A stretch of 64,000 bases of DNA, taken from contig NZ_JAFCKF010000003.1 of the NCBI RefSeq assembly GCF_018130545.1, forward strand, positions 558,001-622,000, in the 5' to 3' direction. The DNA comes from Bradyrhizobium tropiciagri (GTDB taxonomy: Bacteria > Pseudomonadota > Alphaproteobacteria > Rhizobiales > Xanthobacteraceae). Position 1 is the stretch's first letter; each line of letters starts with the position of its first letter. The notes under the pieces are model-generated. The model was not told the origin of the DNA. It saw nothing but the letters and a program-made list of their open reading frames with translations, and did no database searches. The translations under genes and the position numbers were made by a program. This document shows, piece after piece, positions 38,765 to 48,564 of the stretch.

Positions 38765-41167
38765 TCAGGCCACTGACCGCTCCGGCGCCCGGTGCAGCAT
38801 CCTGGCAATCTCGGCCGCCGGCCGCGGGGGGCTGAACAGATAGCCCTGTGCCTGGGTGCAGCCCTCCTGACGCAGCAGGTCGAACTGAGTGTCGGTCTCA
38901 ACGCCCTCGGCCGTGGTGACGATGCCGAGGCTCTTGCCGAGGCCGGTCACCGCGCGCACGATTGCCATCGAGTCCTCACGGGTCGCCAGGTCCATCACGA
39001 AGGAACGGTCGATCTTGATCTTGTCGAACGGGAAGCTGCGCAGATAGCTCAGCGAGGAATAGCCGGTGCCGAAATCGTCGAGCGAGATGCGGACGCCGAA
39101 ACCGCGCAGCTCGTGCAGCACCGCAAGCGTCGCCTCGCTGTTCTGCAGCAGCACCGATTCGGTGATCTCGAGCTCGAGCCGGTCCGCCGACAGGCCCGAT
39201 GCTTGCAGCGCCGCCTTCACCGACGACACCAGGTTCGGGTTCTTGAACTGCACCGGAGACAGGTTGACCGCCACCGCGATGTCCGCGGGCCATCGCGCGG
39301 CCTCCAGACAGGCCTTGCGCAGCACGATCTCGCCGAGCGGAACGATCAGTCCGGTTTCCTCGGCGACAGGAATGAAATTGTTGGGCGCGATCAGTCCGCG
39401 CAACGCGTGATTCCAGCGCGCCAGCGCCTCGAAGGCGACGACCCGATCGCCCTCCACGTCGCGGATTGGCTGATAATAGACCTCGAACTCGTCGCGCTCG
39501 AGCGCGAGCCGCAAATCGCGCTCCAGCAGGCGCCGTGCCTGCGCACGCGCATCCATCCCGGCCTCGAAGAAGCGATAGGTGCCGCGGCCGTCGGCCTTGG
39601 CGCGGTACAGCGCAAGATCGGCCTTTTGCAGCAATTCGTCGGGATCCTTGCCGTCCTCGGGCGCCAGCGAGATGCCGATGCTGACGCCGATCACGAGCTG
39701 ATGGCCGCCGATCTCATAGGGCGCCGCGATCCGCTCGACCACCTGACTTGCCAGCGACGACACGACCGACGGCTCGCAGTTGCTGCAGAACTGCACGATG
39801 GCGAATTCATCGCCGCCGAGCCGCGCCACGGTGTCGTGCTCGGTCACGCATTCGCCGAGCCGGCGCGCGACTTCGCGGAGCAGCGCATCGCCGATCGGAT
39901 GCCCGAGCGTGTCGTTGATCTCCTTGAAATGATCGAGGTCGAGACAGAGCACCGCGAGCTGGTCGGAGCGCTTGGCGAGCCGCGAAGCCTTCTCGAGCTG
40001 CTCGCGGAACAAGGTCCGGTTCGGCAGGTTGGTCAGCGCGTCATGCCGCGCCATGTGCGAGATCTGTTCCTGGGCCTGCTGCCATTCGGTGATGTCTTCG
40101 AAGGTGGCGACCCAGCCGCCGCCCTTCATCGGCTGGTCGACGACGCGGATCGCGCGGTCATTGCGGCTGATGATCCGCGTCCCGCTGTTGCCGGCCTTTG
40201 CCTCGGCGATCAGGGCATCGCAGAGCTCCTCGGGATCGCCATCCCACTCGCCGACGAAATGCAGATCCTGCAGGACATCGATCAGCAGGCGTCCCTTGAG
40301 CGGCACGCCATTGCGTCCCATCATCTCGCTGTAGCGCTCGTTGTACAGCATGATGCGGCCATCCGCATCGAACATGCACAGCCCCTGCGACATGTTCTCG
40401 AGCGCGGTATCCAGCACCACCTTCTGCTTGTGGAGTTCGGTCTTGGCCCGACGATCGAGGATGGAGGCGATCAGCGAGAGGCCGAGGATCGTGAAGGCCG
40501 CAACCGCGGTCATGAACGAGAGCACGCGCGGCGAGACCGACACGCTGTCGGACACGATCGTCGGATCCGGGACCAGCGTCACCGCGCCCATCGCGGTGAA
40601 GTGATGCGAGACGATCGCAATGGTCAGAAGAACCGTCGCGGCGGCCGTGATGCCAAGACGTTCGCCGCGGGTGGCGACGACAAGCGCGAGTGCGCCAAAC
40701 AGGCCTCCGAACGCGATCGAGGCGAACACGATGCCGTGCGACCAGACGATGCGCGCCGGCAGCTCCAGCCCCAGCATGCCGGTGTAATGCATCGCCGCGA
40801 CACCGGCGCCGACGATCGCGCCACCGGCCGCAGCCATCGACCAGCGTTCGTCAAGCGAGGCGACGGCCAATCCGACGGCCAGGATCGCAACCGCCAGCAC
40901 CAGCGACAGCAGCGTGATCGGAATGTTGTAGCCCGCGGCAATGCCGGGGTCGTAAGCGAGCATCGCGACAAAATGGGTGGCCCAGATGCCGCAGCCGCCG
41001 ATCGCCGCATCCAGTCCGATCCAGACCTCGCGGGCACGCCCCTCTGCGGCGCGAGCGCGGTGAAACAGGCTGATCGTGACGGCGCTGGCGAGCAGGCAGA
41101 TCACCCCACCAAGGACGACCAATCGCCAGTCATGTTCCAAGGTGAGACAAGTCAAAACGCGATACAT
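38765..41167 (-). CDS. MHYT-PAS-GGDEF-EAL membrane protein
   Basis: The 800-residue protein starts with a seven-TM MHYT sensor (residues 1-235). It has the repeated M/H-x-H-Y/F-T motifs WATHFVAML, MHYTGMLG and SHHFTAMGAV, thought to bind copper and sense O2, CO or NO. A PAS-like domain (about 255-365) leads to GGDEF (about 375-540, with ARLGGDEFAIV) and EAL (about 545-790, with FEALARWNHALRG and DDFGTGYSSLSYL). Both catalytic motifs are intact, so it may make or degrade c-di-GMP in response to gas. Confidence 0.95.
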   Translation of the reverse strand: MYRVLTCLTLEHDWRLVVLGGVICLLASAVTISLFHRARAAEGRAREVWIGLDAAIGGCGIWATHFVAMLAYDPGIAAGYNIPITLLSLVLAVAILAVGLAVASLDERWSMAAAGGAIVGAGVAAMHYTGMLGLELPARIVWSHGIVFASIAFGGLFGALALVVATRGERLGITAAATVLLTIAIVSHHFTAMGAVTLVPDPTIVSDSVSVSPRVLSFMTAVAAFTILGLSLIASILDRRAKTELHKQKVVLDTALENMSQGLCMFDADGRIMLYNERYSEMMGRNGVPLKGRLLIDVLQDLHFVGEWDGDPEELCDALIAEAKAGNSGTRIISRNDRAIRVVDQPMKGGGWVATFEDITEWQQAQEQISHMARHDALTNLPNRTLFREQLEKASRLAKRSDQLAVLCLDLDHFKEINDTLGHPIGDALLREVARRLGECVTEHDTVARLGGDEFAIVQFCSNCEPSVVSSLASQVVERIAAPYEIGGHQLVIGVSIGISLAPEDGKDPDELLQKADLALYRAKADGRGTYRFFEAGMDARAQARRLLERDLRLALERDEFEVYYQPIRDVEGDRVVAFEALARWNHALRGLIAPNNFIPVAEETGLIVPLGEIVLRKACLEAARWPADIAVAVNLSPVQFKNPNLVSSVKAALQASGLSADRLELEITESVLLQNSEATLAVLHELRGFGVRISLDDFGTGYSSLSYLRSFPFDKIKIDRSFVMDLATREDSMAIVRAVTGLGKSLGIVTTAEGVETDTQFDLLRQEGCTQAQGYLFSPPRPAAEIARMLHRAPERSVA

Positions 41168-41314
41168 TATAGGCCCCAGTTATGGACCCATAAAAGCAAG
41201 CGCATTGGTGTACGAACGGTAACCGCAGTGCAGCACCGCTCCACGCATGGTGAAGAAGCCTTGAATGCACGCGATGCAGTTGCGGACAACGGCGACCTGG
41301 CGGCGCAATTCGTC

Positions 41315-43321
41315 TCAGCCGCGCAGCCCGGGCACCAGTTCGGCTCCGGTCTCGACCTTGAGCGATGAACCCGCGAAATCATTGCCAATCGGCTGGCAAC
41401 GGCCGCCAAGGTGTGTGGCGAGGAACGCTTCCGTGACGCCATAGAAGGCGAGCCGATTTTCCGGTCGCACGAAGCCGTGCCCCTCGTCGGCGAATGTGAT
41501 GTAGGTGACCGGCACGGCACGCTGCTTGAGCGCATTGACCATCTGCTCGGACTCGGCGGCCACGACCCTCACGTCACGCATGCCCTGGGCGATCAGGATC
41601 GGTTTCACGGCGCGGTCGATGTGGGTCAGCGGCGAACGTTCGACCAGGAACGCGCGGCCGGCCTCGGTGTCGGGATCGCCGAGCCGGTTTTTCCAGACGC
41701 TGATCCACGGGCCCCAGTAGGGCGGGATCGTCGCCATGAAGGTGACCAGATTGGAGATGCCGAACAGATCCACGATGCAGGCGAAGGTGTCGGGCGTCTT
41801 GGTCGCAGCGACCAGCGCCGAATAGCCACCATAGCTGCCGCCGAAGAAGCCGACGCGCTTTGGATCGGCGATGCCTTGCGCGATCGCCCAATCGACCGCG
41901 TCGATCAAATCGTCATGCATCTTGCCGCCCCATTCGTGATCGGCCGCAGTGACGAAGGCTTTGCCGAAGCCGGTCGAGCCACGGTAGTTGACGGCAAGCA
42001 CCGCATAGCCGCGGCTGGCCAGCCATTGATGGACCGGGCTGAAGCCCCAGGTGTCGCGGTAGTACGGGCCGCCATGGATCACCAGCACCAGCGGCACGCG
42101 GCCGGCTTCGGCCTCGACCGGCCGGGTCAGGTAGCAGTTGAGACGCAGGCCATCGCGCGAGGGGATCACCACCGGTTCCAGCTGGCGCAACGCCAGGCCG
42201 TCAAGGGCGCGGCGCTGGGTGAAGAGCTTGCGCACCTCGCGCGTCTTGCGGTCGAGCTGCGCGTATTCACCGCTCGCGGTGTCGCGCTCGAAATGGACCG
42301 TGCCGAGCCGGAGATCGTCGCTGTTGCTGACGAAGCTGATGTCGCCGGCGCCGTAACGGCCCAGATCGGCGAGGTCGTTGGCGACACTTTGATCGACGGC
42401 GTGCCAGCGCATCCGGTCTGTGATCGCCAGCGCCGCCAATGGCCGGCGATTCTCGTCGAAGATCGCCCGCACGATGTCGGCATCGTCGTCCGCGGCAAGC
42501 AGCGTGGTCTGGCGCGTCGCCATGTCGAGGGCGAACAACGCCGCCTTGTCGCGGCCGCGCGAGTCGATCAGGTACAGCGTCTTGCCGTCGGCGCTGAAAT
42601 CCAGCAGCTGGGTCGTATCGGTCTCGGCGATCGGCACCGTCATGAACGGAGCCCAGCCGCCTTCCGGACGGCGCTCGAACACTTCGGCGGAGCCGTCGGC
42701 GATCAGGCGCGATGCCAGCCGCAGCCGGAACGTGCTGTCGGTGATCAACCCGGTATAGTCGTGGTTCTCGTAGACGAGTTCGCTGGTGCCGGTCACGATG
42801 TTGACGCGGTACATGTCGTGGTAGCGCTTGTCGCGCTGGTTGTGCCGCAGCAGCATCTCCTCGGGGAATTTGCGATCGGACTCCTGCAAGAAGGCCAGAA
42901 CGCCCGCCTCCGGCGTCAATGGCACAAGCTTCCCGTCGGTGATGTCGACACTGGTGGCTCGCCAGTTCTCGTCGCCGTCGCGATCGCGGAAGAACACCAC
43001 ATGACGGTTGGTGTGAGCCCAGCGATAGTTGGACGAGATGTTGCGGTCGGTGACGCGCGTGACCGGCCGCGCGGCCTTGAGGTCGAACAGCGGCGCGATC
43101 CAGAGATTGTTCACGCCGTCGAGCGGCGCGACCCAGGACAGTTGCGTGCCGTCCGGGCTGAGGCGGACATTGATGTAATCGGGATTGTCGAAGAATACCC
43201 TGCGCGCGATCAGACCGGGTGCCTCTCCGCGAGCCGAACCGATCAGGCTGGCAAATGGCAGCGAGGCGCCGAACATGGCGGCGCGGCGCAGCAACAGACG
43301 ACGGTCGATTGGCGCAGGCAT
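41315..43321 (-). CDS. S9 family prolyl oligopeptidase-like peptidase
   Basis: The 668-residue protein has an N-terminal signal-like stretch (RRLLLRRAAMFGASLPFASL) with twin arginines, so it may be exported. A beta-propeller-like region covers residues 40-400. The C-terminal alpha/beta hydrolase domain has the nucleophile in GGSYGGYSALV, an acid in GMRDVRVVAAESEQM and the His in DEGHGFVRPENR. It probably cleaves oligopeptides in the periplasm. The start is the ATG at 43321; the upstream 22 residues are rejected. Confidence 0.9.
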   Translation of the reverse strand: MPAPIDRRLLLRRAAMFGASLPFASLIGSARGEAPGLIARRVFFDNPDYINVRLSPDGTQLSWVAPLDGVNNLWIAPLFDLKAARPVTRVTDRNISSNYRWAHTNRHVVFFRDRDGDENWRATSVDITDGKLVPLTPEAGVLAFLQESDRKFPEEMLLRHNQRDKRYHDMYRVNIVTGTSELVYENHDYTGLITDSTFRLRLASRLIADGSAEVFERRPEGGWAPFMTVPIAETDTTQLLDFSADGKTLYLIDSRGRDKAALFALDMATRQTTLLAADDDADIVRAIFDENRRPLAALAITDRMRWHAVDQSVANDLADLGRYGAGDISFVSNSDDLRLGTVHFERDTASGEYAQLDRKTREVRKLFTQRRALDGLALRQLEPVVIPSRDGLRLNCYLTRPVEAEAGRVPLVLVIHGGPYYRDTWGFSPVHQWLASRGYAVLAVNYRGSTGFGKAFVTAADHEWGGKMHDDLIDAVDWAIAQGIADPKRVGFFGGSYGGYSALVAATKTPDTFACIVDLFGISNLVTFMATIPPYWGPWISVWKNRLGDPDTEAGRAFLVERSPLTHIDRAVKPILIAQGMRDVRVVAAESEQMVNALKQRAVPVTYITFADEGHGFVRPENRLAFYGVTEAFLATHLGGRCQPIGNDFAGSSLKVETGAELVPGLRG

Positions 43322-43399
43322 CTGATCGGCCCCCTCGGCGACGGCCCCCGACGGCGCGAGGTTAAATGCCGCGCTGCGACCGCGCAACGACGGCCTCGC

Positions 43400-44818
43400 T
43401 CATTGCCGCGCTTGTGATGATGCGCCGGTCCAGATCAGCGCGGCGGCGGCAAGCAGTACGCCGGTGGAGATCACCAGTGCCACGTGCAGGCCGGCAATGA
43501 AGGCCGCGGATCGGCTGACCATCGCGCCGAACAGCGCGACACCGAGCACGCTGCCGGTCTGCCGGGTCGCATTCAACACGCCGGCCGCAATGCCGGCATG
43601 CTGCGGCTCGGCGCTGCCGAGCAACGTCGATGTCAAGGGCGGCACCAGCAGGCCGAGGCCGGCACTGATTGCGACGAGTTGCAGGCAGATCGCGCCATAG
43701 CCTGTGCCGGTGCCGATGAACAGCATCCCCACACATCCGGCGGCAGAGAGCGCCGCGCCGAGCGCGATTGTGCGGGGCGCGCCGATCCGCTCGGCGACAT
43801 GCGGCGCGATCAGGTTGGCGGGCAGCACGGCGCCGAGCATCGGCACGAACGCCAGCCCGGTTGCGAACGCCGACAGCCCGTTGACGCGCTGAAAGTAGAG
43901 GCTGAGCACGAAGATCAAGCCATAGAACGCAACGTTGACGAGGAGACCGACGATCGACGTCAGCGCGAACATCCTGTGGCGGAACAGCGAGAGCGGCAGC
44001 ATCGGCTGCGCCGCGCGCGCCTCGCGCCAGATGAACAGCACTGAGAAGATTGCGGCCAGCGCGAAGCCCGCGACCACGAACGGGCTATCCCAGCCGCGCG
44101 CGCCGCCCTCGATGAGCGCGCCGGCCAGCGTGCCGAGTGCTGCGATCGCCGCGAGCTGGCCCGGCAGATCGAGCTGATGCTGCTGATTGCGCGTGGTTTC
44201 GCCGGCGAAGCGCCAGGCGAGCCACAGGCCGGCGAGGCCGATCGGCAGGTTGACCAGGAAGATCGCGCGCCAGCCGACCAGCGTGATCAATGCGCCGCCG
44301 ACGAACGGGCCCGCGGTCAGCGCGAGGCTCGCGCCTGCGGCCCAGACGCCGACTGCGCGCCCCCGCGCCTTCTCGTCGGCATAGGCGTGGCGCAACAACG
44401 CCAGCGAATTCGGCACCAGAATGGCCGCGGCCAGCCCCTGCACGCAGCGCGCAGCGATCAGCGTCACCGCGTCGGGCGCGACCGCGCAGGCAACCGATGC
44501 TGCGGTGAAGATCGCAAAACCGGTCATGAAGATGCGCTTGGCGCCGATCCGGTCGCCCAGCGCACCCGCAGTCAGAATGAAGGCGGCAAAGGCGATGGTG
44601 TAGGCGCTGACCACCCATTGCAGCTCGGCCACGCCGCCACCGAGAGAGGCCCCGATGGCGTTGAGCGCCGTGTTGACGATGGTGACGTCGAGCTGGACCA
44701 CGCCGTAACCGAGACTCATCGCGGCGAGCGTCAGCGTGGCCGCCAGCCCGGTCGACTGTCGATGGGACGCCGCGCGCCGGTCCGGCATGCGCCGGAGCTT
44801 TAGGGATGTCTGTTGCAT
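43400..44818 (-). CDS. MFS drug exporter, DHA2 (EmrB/QacA) family
   Basis: The 472-residue transporter starts at the ATG after GAGGACACGAGC. About 14 TM helices are predicted, and the DHA2 hallmark motif C (LDVTIVNTALNAIGASLGGG) is near residue 45, with motif A near GDRIGAKRIFMTG. It likely exports a drug or metabolite by proton antiport. An 8-bp inverted repeat 57 bases upstream could be its operator. No adjacent TetR or MarR gene is present. Confidence 0.92.
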   Translation of the reverse strand: MQQTSLKLRRMPDRRAASHRQSTGLAATLTLAAMSLGYGVVQLDVTIVNTALNAIGASLGGGVAELQWVVSAYTIAFAAFILTAGALGDRIGAKRIFMTGFAIFTAASVACAVAPDAVTLIAARCVQGLAAAILVPNSLALLRHAYADEKARGRAVGVWAAGASLALTAGPFVGGALITLVGWRAIFLVNLPIGLAGLWLAWRFAGETTRNQQHQLDLPGQLAAIAALGTLAGALIEGGARGWDSPFVVAGFALAAIFSVLFIWREARAAQPMLPLSLFRHRMFALTSIVGLLVNVAFYGLIFVLSLYFQRVNGLSAFATGLAFVPMLGAVLPANLIAPHVAERIGAPRTIALGAALSAAGCVGMLFIGTGTGYGAICLQLVAISAGLGLLVPPLTSTLLGSAEPQHAGIAAGVLNATRQTGSVLGVALFGAMVSRSAAFIAGLHVALVISTGVLLAAAALIWTGASSQARQ

Positions 44819-44874
44819 GCTCGTGTCCTCGCTCTGGGCAACCAATGCGAGACATAGGTCTTCGTTTCGATAGA

Positions 44875-44898
44875 ACACTTCGCCACAGATCGAAGTGT
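44875..44898. promoter_or_regulatory. Inverted repeat upstream of the MFS exporter
   Basis: ACACTTCG and CGAAGTGT form a perfect 8-bp inverted repeat with an 8-base spacer, 57-80 bases upstream of the MFS start codon. The size suits a TetR- or MarR-type dimer, but no such regulator is next to it. Confidence 0.45.
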
Positions 44899-45422
44899 GT
44901 CATGATCGACGCTGGCTGGACCGTTTGGCCGTAGCCACTTGCGCGGCGTTTTGCCTCAATAGACCTACAGACCGGCTCGGGGCGCCGTATCCTGGCCCGA
45001 ACCGCGGTCCGCAGCCGGATCATGCGCAGGCGCGGATCGACTTCACACTTTGGTAAACGCCAACGCGGCGTCCCTCGTCCCCATGCCGATGCATATCGTC
45101 CATTCGCTGTGCGCCAGCTTGCCCACGCCGGTGCCGGAACGACCACAAAATTGGCAAAATGCCGATGAAATCGCTGGGAATGGCGGAACATGCAGTTGTC
45201 CCATGACGATGGACGGCATGGCTGCGACTCACATTCCGCAGAGCGAGAACATATGTACCCAATATGACAAAGACACCGGACGGGGGCCGAAGCTTGGCTT
45301 GTCAAGGGCTGCACAACGCATCGGTTTTGCCTTATGGGTCATCGCGTACGGTGCGTTTGCCCGTCACCCGTCGCCGTCCGTGATCGGGTCTCACTGAAAT
45401 TGCCGCCCCGCCGGGAGGATGA
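44899..45422. other. Intergenic region, no clear gene
   Basis: About 520 bases divide the MFS and YbhN genes. A 115-codon open frame at 45050 is Met/Pro/Cys-rich and shows no ribosome site or family pattern, so it is not called. I see no other feature apart from the start region of the YbhN gene (GGGAGGAT). Confidence 0.4.
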
Positions 45423-46499
45423 ATGCTTCGGCTGCTGACCACGCTTGGGCGTGGTTTCAAGGAAAAGATCGGCTGGAAACGGCTTGGGATCGCCGCGAGT
45501 GTGTTGATCATCGCGCTTGCGATCACTTCGCTCGTCCACACCCTGAAGGGCGTCGATACCGGTGTCATCCTCACCGCGCTGACCGACATCGCGCCGCACC
45601 GCATCGCGTTGGCAGCGCTCTGCGTGGTCGGGGCGTTCTGCACGCTGACCTTTTATGACTTCTTCGCGTTGCGCACGATCGGCAAGACCCACGTCCCCTA
45701 CCGCATCGCAGCGCTGTCGAGCTTCACCAGCTACACGATCGGCCACAATATCGGCGCCACCGTCTTCACGGGTGGCGCGATCCGCTTCCGGATCTATTCC
45801 GATTACGGCCTCTCCGCGATCGACGTCGCCAAGATCTGCTTTCTGTCCGGCCTGACCTTCTGGCTCGGCAATCTGTTCGTGCTCGGCTTCGGCATGGCCT
45901 GGCACCCCGCGGCGGCATCGGCGATGGACCTGCTGCCGCCGGCGATGAACCGGCTGATCGCGCTCGGCTGCCTTGCCGGCATCGGCGCCTATTTCGTCTG
46001 GCTGTTGACCGGCGACAAGCGCCGCGAGCTCGGCCAGAACGGCTGGAAGGTGGTGCTGCCGTCGGCCAAGCTGACGCTGCTGCAGATCATGATCGGCGTC
46101 GTCGATCTCGGCTTCTGCGCGCTCGCGATGTACTTGCTGATGCCGACCGAGCCGCATATCGACTTCGTCTCGCTGGCGGTCGTGTTCATCCTGGCGACGC
46201 TGCTCGGCTTCGCCAGCCACGCCCCGGGCTCGATCGGCGTGTTCGACGCAGCGATGCTGGTGGCGCTGCCGGAGTTCAGCAAGGAACAATTGCTGGCAAC
46301 GCTGGTCGTGTTCCGTATCCTCTATTTCCTGATCCCGTTCGGGATTTCGATCTCGATCATGGGTATGCGCGAGCTGTGGCTCAACGTGGTGCAGCCGTGG
46401 CAGGAGCGAAAACGATTAAGCCAGGCCTGCACGGCCTCGGCGACCGTGCGGCAGCCGATCGAAAGCCGGCAGCAGCGGATCAGGCAGCTGAAACGGTAA
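45423..46499 (+). CDS. YbhN/UPF0104 family membrane protein
   Basis: The 358-residue protein has eight or so TM helices, and the family signature HVPYRIAALSSFTSYTIGHN and GATVFTGGAIRFRIYSDYGL. It ends with FASHAPGSIGVFDAAMLVAL. This is the flippase-like domain found at the N terminus of the lysyl-phosphatidylglycerol synthase MprF. Alone it may flip lipids or support hopanoid transport; the specific cargo is unknown. The C-terminal 25 residues are Arg/Gln-rich. Confidence 0.88.
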   Translation: MLRLLTTLGRGFKEKIGWKRLGIAASVLIIALAITSLVHTLKGVDTGVILTALTDIAPHRIALAALCVVGAFCTLTFYDFFALRTIGKTHVPYRIAALSSFTSYTIGHNIGATVFTGGAIRFRIYSDYGLSAIDVAKICFLSGLTFWLGNLFVLGFGMAWHPAAASAMDLLPPAMNRLIALGCLAGIGAYFVWLLTGDKRRELGQNGWKVVLPSAKLTLLQIMIGVVDLGFCALAMYLLMPTEPHIDFVSLAVVFILATLLGFASHAPGSIGVFDAAMLVALPEFSKEQLLATLVVFRILYFLIPFGISISIMGMRELWLNVVQPWQERKRLSQACTASATVRQPIESRQQRIRQLKR

Positions 46500-46602
46500 C
46501 AGGCAACGCTTCGGCGCCTCGCCCCGGTCTTTCGGTCCCGGATTTTCGATCCCCGCAGCCGCTTCTCTTATTTTCGCCGTACCACTCGCGTCAAACCGCG
46601 CC

Positions 46603-48564
46603 ATGATTGGCTTTTTGGTTCGATTTTCGTTTCGCGTGACGGTCTGCAGCGTGCTGCTCGGCAGCGCGCTGGCGGCCGTATTCGCCTCGGCCGCGGAGGC
46701 GCAGGACGACAGCCAGATGCAGATCTCCTGGGAGGTCCGCAACCGCTTCCGCCTGTTCCGCGAGGAACGCGACTTCCGCCTGCATGTCGAAAGCGGGCTC
46801 GGCCGCAGCGTGCTGGCCTCGGAACAGGCGCTGGAACTGCAGAGCGACGGCCGCGGCTGGGCCCGCAACACGGTCAACCGGCTCTGCATCGACCTGCAAG
46901 GTCGCGTCAACGAGCCCTGCACCCGCGATAACGTCAAGGAAAGCTATCTGACGCCGATCGATCACCCGATCACCGTGCGGCTCACCGGCCCGGTTCCGGT
47001 CGGTGCCACCTGCGCCTGGTCGTTCGACGACGGCGACGGGCCGCAATCCCAGACCTTCGATTGCGCCGAGCCGGTCAACCTGCGCGTTCGCTACGGCCGC
47101 ACCACGGTTGCGACCGTCGACGTCGCGAGCGGCGCGGAGTCCAACCAGCGCGTCACGACCCAGATCGCGGTGCGTGACTTGCTGATCGCGGGCCTCGGCG
47201 ACAGCATCGCATCCGGCGAGGGCAATCCCGACCGCGCGATCGCGCTCTCCGACGAGGGGTTCTGCTTCCGCTCCTATCTCGGCGGCGCGCAATATTACCG
47301 GCCGAGCCGCGCCGGCTACAAAGGCGGCCGCGCCTGCGAGGCGCCGGATACCCTGACCAACTGGCAGCGCCAGAGCGCGCTGTGGCTCAACTCGGCGTGT
47401 CACCGCTCGCTGTACAGCTACCAGACCCGCACCGCGCTTGCGCTCGCCGTGCAATACCCGCACATCGCGGTGACCTATCTGCCGCTGGCCTGCACCGGCG
47501 CCAGCATCGCCGACGGCCTGCTCGGCTCGCAGCAGGCGCGAGAATGCCTGCCGACCAAGACCGCCAACACCTGCTCCGGCACCGTCAACGGCCAGATCGC
47601 GGAGTTGCGCACAGCGCTCGCCGCTGCCAAGCGCCGACAGCCGGACCGCACGCTCGACCTCGTGCTGCTGTCGATCGGCGCCAACGACATCTACTTCTCC
47701 GGCCTCGTCTCCAACGTGATCGTCGACACCCCGACCGAACGCGCGCTGTTCAGCCAAGGCGGCTCGCTGGCGAGCGTCGACGATGCCCGCTCGGCACTGG
47801 CGCGCGACCTGCCGGCCGGCTTTGCCAAGCTGCGCGAGGCGCTGAAGCCGCTGGTCGGCGGCGACCTCTCGCACGTGATCTACACGGCTTACGCCAATCC
47901 GGCGCTGGCCAATGGCGGCACGCCGTGCCCCGGCGGCCGCGCCGGCTTCGAGATCCATCCCGCCTTCAAGGCCGATCCGCGACGGCTCGCGGAGGTCTCG
48001 ACCTTCGTGCAGAACGAGTTCCTGCCGCAGATCAAGGCACTCGCGCAGTGCCAGTCCGGCATCATCTGCCGCAATCCGCGCGCCGACCGCATGACCTTCG
48101 TCGATGCGCATCAGGATGCGTTCGCAAGCCACGGCTTCTGCGCGCGCGCCTCGACCGATCCGGAGTTCGACCGCGACTGCTTCGCCGCGAATGGCGACAG
48201 TTTCGAATCCGACATCGTCGCCGCGGCCAACCAGCCGCTCAAATGCGGCCGCAGTGCCGGCGAGTACCGCGCCTATCTGCCGCGCGCACGCTGGATCCGC
48301 GACGCCAATGACAGCTATTTCGCCGCGATGACCTACCCGCAGGGCCTGCCGTCCTCGATGCAGCCAACCGACATCCACGACGCGACATGGGGCATCCTAT
48401 CGGCGGTGTATGGCGGCGCGGTGCACCCCACCGCGGAAGGCCACGCAGCGATGGCCGATGCCGCGGTGCCGGCCGCCGCCACCGTTCTGCAGTTGAACAC
48501 CGCCGTGCCCGAGGTGATTTCCGAGCCGGTGGCCCCGCTGCCGACTGCGCCGGAACAGCGCTGA
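46603..48564 (+). CDS. Exported SGNH hydrolase of 653 residues
   Basis: The protein has a Sec signal (VTVCSVLLGSALAAVFASAA). Residues 40-185 form an N-terminal beta-rich domain with a Cys pair. From about 190 the SGNH catalytic domain begins: block I with Ser in LGDSIASGEG, block III with Asn in SIGANDIYFSG, and block V with His in HPTAEGHA. It is a GDSL-type esterase/lipase or acetyl esterase, much longer than the classic 200-residue enzymes. Twelve cysteines suggest several disulfides. The substrate is unknown; an envelope glycan or lipid is possible. Confidence 0.85.
   Translation: MIGFLVRFSFRVTVCSVLLGSALAAVFASAAEAQDDSQMQISWEVRNRFRLFREERDFRLHVESGLGRSVLASEQALELQSDGRGWARNTVNRLCIDLQGRVNEPCTRDNVKESYLTPIDHPITVRLTGPVPVGATCAWSFDDGDGPQSQTFDCAEPVNLRVRYGRTTVATVDVASGAESNQRVTTQIAVRDLLIAGLGDSIASGEGNPDRAIALSDEGFCFRSYLGGAQYYRPSRAGYKGGRACEAPDTLTNWQRQSALWLNSACHRSLYSYQTRTALALAVQYPHIAVTYLPLACTGASIADGLLGSQQARECLPTKTANTCSGTVNGQIAELRTALAAAKRRQPDRTLDLVLLSIGANDIYFSGLVSNVIVDTPTERALFSQGGSLASVDDARSALARDLPAGFAKLREALKPLVGGDLSHVIYTAYANPALANGGTPCPGGRAGFEIHPAFKADPRRLAEVSTFVQNEFLPQIKALAQCQSGIICRNPRADRMTFVDAHQDAFASHGFCARASTDPEFDRDCFAANGDSFESDIVAAANQPLKCGRSAGEYRAYLPRARWIRDANDSYFAAMTYPQGLPSSMQPTDIHDATWGILSAVYGGAVHPTAEGHAAMADAAVPAAATVLQLNTAVPEVISEPVAPLPTAPEQR

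Noticed and set aside
38792-41368. An 858-codon open frame on the plus strand
   Set aside because: It is antisense to the MHYT-GGDEF-EAL gene, whose domains and motifs are unmistakable. The product has a His/Asp/Arg-rich composition typical of shadow frames.
41411-43417. A 668-codon open frame on the plus strand
   Set aside because: Antisense to the S9 peptidase, which has a complete catalytic triad.
45050-45397. A 115-codon frame in the gap before the YbhN gene
   Set aside because: It lacks a ribosome site, and the composition (Met, Pro, Cys and Gln scattered) shows no domain or membrane pattern.
46591-48378. A 595-codon open frame on the minus strand
   Set aside because: Antisense to the SGNH hydrolase with clear catalytic blocks; the composition is Arg/Ala/Gly-rich without domain features.
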